Below are positions 1 to 4,440 of a stretch of DNA of 6,583 nt, piece after piece; position 1 is the stretch's first letter; every line of letters begins with the position of its first letter. A program made the translations under genes and the position numbers. This DNA is from Nitriliruptoraceae bacterium (GTDB lineage: Bacteria; Actinomycetota; Nitriliruptoria; Nitriliruptorales; Nitriliruptoraceae): NCBI GenBank assembly GCA_007118045.1, contig SKTG01000309.1, positions 1-6,583 of the forward strand, in the 5' to 3' direction. The notes beneath the pieces are model-generated. The model was not told the DNA's origin and made no database searches. It worked only from the letters and a program-made list of their open reading frames with translations.

Positions 1-341
1 ACCGTGAGGAGGAGTTCGACGGCCAGGCCGACCTCGAGATCCTGCCCACCGAGTACGTCGACATCGCCGACAAGCCGGACGTCGAACTGCTGGATGTGCG
101 CGAGCCCCACGAGTGGGAGATCAACCGCATCCCCGGCGCGACGCTGATCCCCAAGGACACGCTGGCCGGCAAGCTCCAGGACCTCGACCCGACCAAGGAC
201 TACGTGGTGCACTGCAAGTCGGGTCAGCGTTCGCTGGAGTCGACCGAGCTGCTGCGCGGGGCGGGGTTCAAGGCCCGCTCGATGCGGGGCGGCATCAACC
301 TCTACGCCAAGCAGGTGGACGACTCGATCCCGGTGTACTGA
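1..341 (+). CDS. moeZ: C-terminal rhodanese domain of a MoeZ/MoeB-type adenylyltransferase-sulfurtransferase (5' end outside window)
   Basis: Only the last 112 codons are in the window; the frame is open from base 3 to the TGA at 339-341. The visible part is one rhodanese domain: a DVREPHEWE motif (in-window residues 31-39), then IPGATLIP, then the active-site loop CKSGQRS with the catalytic Cys at in-window residue 71 (bases 213-215), and a C-terminal QVDDSIPVY tail. The linker 'LEILPTEYVD' followed by DVREPxEW, and the ending at a Tyr after Q-[VM]-D/Q-P, resemble what I recall of MoeZ. In that family an N-terminal ThiF/MoeB domain adenylates the C-terminal glycine of a small sulfur carrier (MoaD, ThiS or CysO type), and the rhodanese Cys carries the persulfide used to make the thiocarboxylate. 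The ThiF domain is not in the window, so the fusion is inferred. A stand-alone rhodanese or another rhodanese fusion remains possible. The internal ATG at 96 lies inside the domain and is not a real start. Confidence 0.8.
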   Translation, partial: REEEFDGQADLEILPTEYVDIADKPDVELLDVREPHEWEINRIPGATLIPKDTLAGKLQDLDPTKDYVVHCKSGQRSLESTELLRGAGFKARSMRGGINLYAKQVDDSIPVY

Positions 342-357
342 CACCGGGCGGGCACCA

Positions 358-382
358 GGGCCGGTCCTGGACGGGCCGGCCC
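358..382. terminator. Inverted repeat between convergent genes, possible terminator
   Basis: GGGCCGG (358-364) can pair with CCGGCCC (376-382) across an 11-base loop. An alternative smaller stem, CCAGG (355-359) with CCTGG (366-370), overlaps it. It sits in the 61-base gap between the stop of the rhodanese gene and the stop of the oppositely oriented SDR gene, where a terminator is expected. There is no U-tract on either strand, which is common in high-GC actinobacteria but weakens the call. Confidence 0.35.
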
Positions 383-402
383 CCTCCGGAGCCCGCGGCC
401 GG

Positions 403-1167
403 TCAGTCGCGCTCGCGGGCGACCCGGAAAGCGCCGAAGGCCTGCGCGGTCGGCATCAGCTCGAGCGTGTTCACGTTCACGTGGTCGGGTTGCGAGACGA
501 CCCAGTGGATGGACTCGGCGATGTCGTCGCCGGTCAGGGGTTGCATGTCGGCGTAGACCCGCTCGGCCTTGTCGTGATCGCCCTCGAACCTCACGAGCGA
601 GAACTCGGTGTCGGCCATCCCGGGCTCGATGCAGGTGACCCGTACCCCCGTGCCGTGGAGGTCGGCCCGCAGGTTGAGGCTGAACTGGTGGACGAAGGCC
701 TTCGTGCCGCCGTAGACGTTGCCGCCCGGGTAGGGGTAGGTGCCGGCGATGGAGCCGAGGTTGACGACGTGGCCACGGCCTCGCTCGACCATGGCGGGGA
801 GCACGGCCCGCGTGCAGGCCACCAGCCCCTTGCAGTTGGTGTCGAGCATCTGCTCCCAGTCGTCGAGATCGGCCTCCTGCGCAGGCGACAGGCCGAGGGC
901 GAGCCCGGCGTTGTTGACGAGCACGTCGATGCGTTCGAAGCCCTCCGGGAGCCCGGCCACGACGCGCTCGACCGCATCACGGTCGCGCACGTCCAGTTCG
1001 ACCGGCAACAGCTGGTCGCCGAGCTCCTCGGCCAGGCGGTCGAGCCGTTCGCGCCGCCGTGCCGTGGCGACCACCCGGTGGCCGGCCGCGACGAAGCGGC
1101 GTGCCGTCGCCTCGCCGAAGCCGGCGCTGGCGCCCGTCACGAACACCGTCGAGGGCTGATCGGTCAC
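403..1167 (-). CDS. ydfG: NADP-dependent 3-hydroxy acid dehydrogenase, YdfG-like short-chain dehydrogenase
   Basis: 254 residues, close to the roughly 248 of E. coli YdfG, and alignable with my recollection of that protein along its whole length. Classical SDR marks in order: cofactor glycine motif TGASAGFG (11-18), NNAG (85-88), catalytic tetrad candidates N111, S139, Y152 and K156, then EPG (181-183). The block GGNVYGGTKAFVHQFSLNLR and the 'NVNTLELMP' near the C-terminus are particularly YdfG-like. Arginines 37-39 after the second beta strand suggest NADP(H) rather than NAD(H). Family members oxidise the 3-hydroxyl of L- or D-serine, 3-hydroxyisobutyrate and 3-hydroxypropionate, or reduce malonic semialdehyde. 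The protein is soluble and cytoplasmic, with no signal peptide. Start chosen: GTG at 1165-1167, supported by a perfect AGGAGG six bases upstream. No pyrimidine-catabolism (rut) genes are adjacent, so the in vivo substrate is not given by context. Confidence 0.9.
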   Translation of the reverse strand: MTDQPSTVFVTGASAGFGEATARRFVAAGHRVVATARRRERLDRLAEELGDQLLPVELDVRDRDAVERVVAGLPEGFERIDVLVNNAGLALGLSPAQEADLDDWEQMLDTNCKGLVACTRAVLPAMVERGRGHVVNLGSIAGTYPYPGGNVYGGTKAFVHQFSLNLRADLHGTGVRVTCIEPGMADTEFSLVRFEGDHDKAERVYADMQPLTGDDIAESIHWVVSQPDHVNVNTLELMPTAQAFGAFRVARERD

Positions 1168-1173
1168 GTCGTG

Positions 1174-1179
1174 CCTCCT
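1174..1179 (-). promoter_or_regulatory. Ribosome binding site AGGAGG of the SDR gene
   Basis: Minus-strand AGGAGG lies six bases before the GTG at 1165-1167. It is a full anti-16S match and fixes the start at GTG. Confidence 0.85.
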
Positions 1180-1201
1180 GTCGACCCGGATCCTCCGCGC
1201 G

Positions 1202-1207
1202 AGCCTA
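1202..1207 (-). promoter_or_regulatory. Candidate -10 element (TAGGCT) for the SDR gene
   Basis: The minus strand reads TAGGCT, close to the actinobacterial TAnnnT -10 pattern. It would start transcription near 1195 and give a leader of about 28 bases containing the AGGAGG site. No convincing -35 is visible 17-18 bases upstream; that position is occupied by the palindrome at 1225-1247. Visual call only. Confidence 0.3.
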
Positions 1208-1224
1208 GAGGAGCCTCGTGGGCA

Positions 1225-1247
1225 GCTCCGAGCGGCGAGCTCGGAGC
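1225..1247. repeat. Perfect 8-bp inverted repeat (GCTCCGAG-N7-CTCGGAGC), possible operator
   Basis: GCTCCGAG (1225-1232) and CTCGGAGC (1240-1247) are exact reverse complements separated by seven bases. The repeat lies in the intergenic gap just upstream of the candidate SDR -10, covering where a -35 would be. That fits a repressor or activator site for the SDR gene. It could instead be a second hairpin in the trailer of the GH3 transcript. Confidence 0.45.
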
Positions 1248-1288
1248 GGGAGGACTCGAGCGTCCGTGGCCAGTCCTTCTTCCGAGAC

Positions 1289-1310
1289 CGGCAGCCCTAC
1301 GGGGCTGCCG
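1289..1310 (-). terminator. Hairpin immediately downstream of the GH3 gene
   Basis: A perfect 9-bp GC-rich stem, CGGCAGCCC (1289-1297) with GGGCTGCCG (1302-1310), closes a four-base loop. It begins four bases after the GH3 stop codon on the minus strand, a typical position for an intrinsic terminator. No U-run follows on the minus strand, so it may act as an L-shaped actinobacterial terminator or as a 3' stabilising hairpin. Confidence 0.6.
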
Positions 1311-1314
1311 TCGC

Positions 1315-3774
1315 TCAGTCGCGCCAGCGCCGCAGCAGCTCCGTGAGGGCCGCCTGTGGCCTGCCGTTGAGCACGTCGATCATGCGGTCCAGCACCACGA
1401 GGGGTGGCTTCCCGCCGCCCGAGATCGCGAGGTGGCGGAGCGGCGCCTGTGCGATCACCGCGTCGAACATGCGACGGGTCGCCTCGTCCTCCCCGGGGGT
1501 GGTGCGGTCCACCTGTCGTCGTGCGGCGGCCTGGATCACCTGGCCCACGCGACGACCCATCGGCGTCGCCTCCAGGTCGGTCAGCGGTGAGCTGCGGTCG
1601 AACGGTCGCACGGGACGGGGCGTCGGGACGTCGCGACCCAGCCAGGCGGCGAACTCGTCGTCGTCGGCCAGGTGGCTCGCCGGTGCCGGGACGGGGGTGG
1701 GGGTCCGGGCGGAGGCGACCTCCACCTGTGTGCTCGCGCGCAGGTCGGTCGACGATGCGCCGAGCAGCAGCTCGAAGGTGCCGGCCTCGACGATCCAGTC
1801 ACGGCTCGGCACGTCGTACACCGCGAAGGCTCGCCGGTCGAGGTGCAGCGTGACCTGCTCGGTGGCCCCGGGCTCGAGGTGCACCTTCGAGAAGGCCCGT
1901 AGCTCCTTGTCCGGGCGGTACACCGACGTCTCCACGTCACGGACGTAGAGCTGCACCACCTCGGAGCCGGCGCGGTCGCCGGTGTTGGTCACCGGCACGC
2001 GCACCTCGAGGCTGCCGCCGTCGTCGGACACCTCGCCGGCGACCTCGGGTTCGCCGTACTCGAAGCTGGTGTAGCTCAGGCCGTGCCCGAACGGGAAGCG
2101 CGCCGGGACGCCCGCGGTGTCGTGGAACCGGTAGCCGATCAGCGGACCCTCGCGGTGCTCCACCTGTTTGGGGTGACCCGGGAAGTTCGCGTCGGCGGCG
2201 AGGTCGGTCATCGCGACGGGGAAGCTCTCCGCGAGGCGACCGCCCGGCTCCACGTCACCGACGAGGACGTCGACCAGCGCCGCCCCGCCGGCCTGGCCGC
2301 CGAGATAGCTCTCCACGATGGCCGCCGGCCGATCCGCCCACGGCAGCTCCACCGGCGCCCCGTTCTGCAGCACGACGACCATGGGCACCCCGGCGTCGAG
2401 CACCGCCTCCACGAGGCGCTCATGGCCCGGTGGCAGTCGCAGGTGCTCGCGGTCGAAGCCCTCCGACTCGTAGGCGCCGGGCAGCCCGACCACGATCACG
2501 GCGAGGTCCGCGCCCCGCGCCGCGTCGACGGCCTCGGACAGCAGGGCCTCGGTGGTCGCACCCGTCCCCGGGTCGTAGGCGGGGGCGTAGGTCACGCCCA
2601 CCTCGCCCGTCAGCCGGGCACGCAGGGCCGTCAGCGTGTCGTCCAGACGTGTGGGAGCCACCTGCGAGCTACCGGCCCCCTGGTACCTCGGCGTCGACGC
2701 GAAGGCGCCGAGCAGCGCGATGTGCTGATCGGTGGCCAGCGGGAGCGTCCCGTCGTTGGTCAGGAGCACCGTGCCCGCCGCGGCCGCTCGCCTGGCCAGG
2801 GCGTGATGGCGCTCGTGGTGGTCGCCCACGTCCGCGTCGCGGTTGGCCGACGCCCGCACGATCAGTTCCACGACCCGGGTGGCGCACCGGTCGACCGCTG
2901 CCTCCGGGAGCTCGCCCTCGTAGACCGCGGTCAGCACCTCCGCATCGAACGCGCCGCCGTTGCCGGGCATCTCGAGGTCGCATCCGGCTTCGGTCGCGGC
3001 GACCCGGTCGCCCATCCCTCCCCAGTCGGTCATCACGAGGCCGTCGAAGCCCCAGGTGTCGCGCAGGAGGTCGGTGAGCAGCCACCGGTGATCCGAACAG
3101 TAGGTGCCGTTCAACCGGTTGTAGGCGGTCATGATCGTCCAGGGCCGCCCCTCCCGGACCGCGAGCTCGAACGCGCGGAGCTCGAGCTCGCGCAGGGTCC
3201 GCTCGTCGACGATCGTGTCGACCACCATCCGGAAGGTCTCCTGATGGTTGGCGGCGAGGTGCTTGCAGCACGCCCCGACGCCCTGGGACTGGATGCCGCG
3301 CACCATCGAGGCGGCCAGGCGACCCGCCAGCAGGGGATCCTCGCTGAGGTACTCGAAGTTGCGCCCGCCGGCGGGATGGCGTTTGAGGTTCAGGCCGGGT
3401 CCGAGCAGCACCCCGACCTCCTGCGCCCGTGCCTCGACGCCGAGGGCGACGCCGACCTCCTCGGCGAGGTCCGTGTCCCAGCTCGAGGCGAGGGTGACCG
3501 CGGGTGGGAAGCACGTGGCGGGTACCGGGGCGGACGGACCGCGCTCGGTGAAGCCGGTCCGTTGCCTGCGCAGCCCGTGGGGGCCGTCCGCGACCGCGAC
3601 GCGGCGCAGGCCGGCGCTCGGTACCGCCTCGAGGTGCCAGTGGTCGGCACCGGAGAGCAGCGACACCTTGGTCCGCAGGTCGAGACCGGCGACGATCCGC
3701 GCGGCGTCGTCCGGGGTCTCGGAGGGACGCCCACCATGCTCCGGGGTGCGCTCGGGGTGCTCGCCGTCGGTCAC
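1315..3774 (-). CDS. Glycoside hydrolase family 3 beta-glucosidase (or related exo-acting beta-glycosidase)
   Basis: An 819-residue cytoplasmic GH3 enzyme with no signal peptide or membrane segment. Family members release terminal beta-linked glucose (sometimes xylose or other sugars) by a retaining mechanism. The N-terminal (beta/alpha)8 domain (about 27-310) has the DGPHG substrate-binding loop (D63), GRNFEYLSEDP (137-147), the conserved K171-H172 and the nucleophile D250 in VMTDWG (bases 3025-3027). The alpha/beta sandwich domain (about 325-520) has TVLLTNDGTLPL and the acid/base candidate E438 in YESEGFDR. A fibronectin III-like domain follows (about 565-675) after FPFGHGLSYTSF. A Pro-rich linker and a helical extension (about 725-819, with SPLTDLEATPMGRR and the ISGGG segment) resemble tails found on a subset of bacterial GH3 enzymes. 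No PA14 insert is seen. GTG start at 3772-3774, with GGAGG eight bases upstream. No transporter or sugar regulator lies beside it, so the substrate is inferred from family only. Confidence 0.93.
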   Translation of the reverse strand: MTDGEHPERTPEHGGRPSETPDDAARIVAGLDLRTKVSLLSGADHWHLEAVPSAGLRRVAVADGPHGLRRQRTGFTERGPSAPVPATCFPPAVTLASSWDTDLAEEVGVALGVEARAQEVGVLLGPGLNLKRHPAGGRNFEYLSEDPLLAGRLAASMVRGIQSQGVGACCKHLAANHQETFRMVVDTIVDERTLRELELRAFELAVREGRPWTIMTAYNRLNGTYCSDHRWLLTDLLRDTWGFDGLVMTDWGGMGDRVAATEAGCDLEMPGNGGAFDAEVLTAVYEGELPEAAVDRCATRVVELIVRASANRDADVGDHHERHHALARRAAAAGTVLLTNDGTLPLATDQHIALLGAFASTPRYQGAGSSQVAPTRLDDTLTALRARLTGEVGVTYAPAYDPGTGATTEALLSEAVDAARGADLAVIVVGLPGAYESEGFDREHLRLPPGHERLVEAVLDAGVPMVVVLQNGAPVELPWADRPAAIVESYLGGQAGGAALVDVLVGDVEPGGRLAESFPVAMTDLAADANFPGHPKQVEHREGPLIGYRFHDTAGVPARFPFGHGLSYTSFEYGEPEVAGEVSDDGGSLEVRVPVTNTGDRAGSEVVQLYVRDVETSVYRPDKELRAFSKVHLEPGATEQVTLHLDRRAFAVYDVPSRDWIVEAGTFELLLGASSTDLRASTQVEVASARTPTPVPAPASHLADDDEFAAWLGRDVPTPRPVRPFDRSSPLTDLEATPMGRRVGQVIQAAARRQVDRTTPGEDEATRRMFDAVIAQAPLRHLAISGGGKPPLVVLDRMIDVLNGRPQAALTELLRRWRD

Positions 3775-3782
3775 GTCGCCGT

Positions 3783-3787
3783 CCTCC
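3783..3787 (-). promoter_or_regulatory. Ribosome binding site GGAGG of the GH3 gene
   Basis: Minus-strand GGAGG lies eight bases before the GTG at 3772-3774 and supports that start over any internal one. Confidence 0.75.
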
Positions 3788-3794
3788 GTCGGTC

Positions 3795-3809
3795 GCTGCC
3801 GGTGGCAGC
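3795..3809. repeat. Small palindrome GCTGCC-GGT-GGCAGC in the GH3 leader, possible operator
   Basis: GCTGCC (3795-3800) and GGCAGC (3804-3809) are exact reverse complements around three bases. It falls between the candidate GH3 -10 (3820-3825) and the GGAGG site, at or just past the expected transcription start. A repressor bound there could block initiation, as often happens for sugar-hydrolase genes. A six-base stem can also arise by chance in DNA this GC-rich. Confidence 0.3.
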
Positions 3810-3819
3810 TCGTGGAGAC

Positions 3820-3825
3820 ACCCTA
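3820..3825 (-). promoter_or_regulatory. Candidate -10 element (TAGGGT) for the GH3 gene
   Basis: The minus strand reads TAGGGT inside a CCCTAGGG palindrome (3821-3828). It would start transcription near 3813 and leave a leader of about 40 bases. No clear TTGAC-like -35 is visible upstream. Confidence 0.35.
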
Positions 3826-3881
3826 GGGACCCACCCGCGGCCCGTTCGGCCGGATGATGCCACCGACCGTCGAGGTGAGCG

Positions 3882-4391
3882 GTGGACAGTAGGGTCGTCG
3901 ACGCGCCGACAGGACGGAACCGGATGGATGGTCACCTGCCACCCCAGGATCCGGGACCGGACCCGGAGGGCGGTCAGCCGCCCTGGCGGCGGGCACCCTC
4001 GGAGGACGATGAGCTCCTCGGGTTCGCGCACCGCATGTTCGACCTGGCACGGGCCGGCTCGCCCGAGCTGGTCGCCTACGTCGACGCCGGGGTCCCCGTC
4101 GAGCTCACCGACCCGGACGGCAACACGCTGCTGATGCTGGCGGCGTACCACGGTCACGCCCCCCTGGTCCGCGGCCTCGTCGAACGGGGCGCCGACCCGG
4201 GCCGTCGCAACGACCGCGGCCAGACCCCGGTCGCCGGCGCGGTCTTCAAGGGCGAAGTGGCGGTCGTCGAGGTCCTCATGCGGGCGGGCGCCGACCCGGC
4301 CGCCGGGGTTCCGAACGCGCTCGACACCGCGCACATGTTCGAGCGCGAGGACCTGCTCTCGCTGCTGACCCGGCCCCCCGGGCCCGCGTGA
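3882..4391 (+). CDS. Small ankyrin-repeat protein
   Basis: 169 residues from the GTG at 3882. The first 40 are Pro/Gly-rich and probably disordered; the rest is an ankyrin stack. Repeat 1 (about 46-77) has AHRMFDLARAGSPELVAYVDAGV. Repeat 2 (79-109) carries DGNTLLMLAAYHGHAPLVRGLVERGAD, and repeat 3 (111-142) carries DRGQTPVAGAVFKGEVAVVEVLMRAGAD. A degenerate cap runs from 143 to about 163. The AHRMFDLAR, LMLAAYHGH and PVAGAVFKGE blocks match what I recall of a compact ankyrin family common in actinobacteria and some proteobacteria. It should be a cytoplasmic protein-binding module with no enzymatic motif; the partner is unknown. Start is ambiguous: GTG 3882 has GAGGTGA just upstream, while ATG 3924 (residue 15) has AGGA at 3911-3914 and loses only disordered residues. 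The gene is divergent from the GH3 gene and convergent with the protease gene. Confidence 0.85.
   Translation: MDSRVVDAPTGRNRMDGHLPPQDPGPDPEGGQPPWRRAPSEDDELLGFAHRMFDLARAGSPELVAYVDAGVPVELTDPDGNTLLMLAAYHGHAPLVRGLVERGADPGRRNDRGQTPVAGAVFKGEVAVVEVLMRAGADPAAGVPNALDTAHMFEREDLLSLLTRPPGPA
3890..3895 (+). promoter_or_regulatory. Candidate -10 element (TAGGGT) for the ankyrin gene
   Basis: TAGGGT on the plus strand would start transcription near 3902. That is compatible only with the ATG at 3924 as start, leaving a leader of about 22 bases that includes AGGA at 3911-3914. If translation starts at GTG 3882, this hexamer is coding and not a promoter. No clear -35 is visible. Confidence 0.25.
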
Positions 4392-4393
4392 CG

Positions 4394-4432
4394 GCCGGGC
4401 GCCCCCGACGGTCTCCGGCACGGGCGCCCGGC
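4394..4432. terminator. Bidirectional terminator hairpin between convergent genes
   Basis: A perfect 11-bp stem, GCCGGGCGCCC (4394-4404) with GGGCGCCCGGC (4422-4432), surrounds a 17-base loop. It starts three bases after the ankyrin stop and ends eight bases before the stop of the protease gene on the other strand, so it fills the 49-base convergent gap. The plus-strand side is followed by a mildly T-rich TCCTTCC. It is the strongest hairpin in the window. Confidence 0.75.
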
Positions 4433-4440
4433 TCCTTCCG

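Noticed and set aside
1289..1310. UACG tetraloop hairpin considered as a small RNA or riboswitch element on the plus strand
   Set aside because: Although the plus-strand reading gives a stable UNCG-type loop, no plus-strand gene or promoter is evident there. Its position just after the GH3 stop on the minus strand fits a terminator better.
481..1590. A 369-codon open frame on the plus strand opposite the SDR gene
   Set aside because: It overlaps the SDR gene, the intergenic hairpin and the end of the GH3 gene, and shows no domain or ribosome binding site. It is a GC-driven shadow.
403..3774. GH3 and SDR genes considered as one sugar-catabolic operon
   Set aside because: They share orientation, but the 147-base gap holds a strong hairpin after the GH3 stop and a separate promoter-like region for the SDR gene. 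No known pathway links the two activities.
2083..4134. A 683-codon open frame on the plus strand opposite the GH3 gene
   Set aside because: It is antisense to a gene with clear GH3 motifs, runs across the divergent promoter region into the ankyrin gene in another frame, and its product is rich in Arg, Gly, His and Val with no recognisable domain. Long antisense frames are expected at this GC content.
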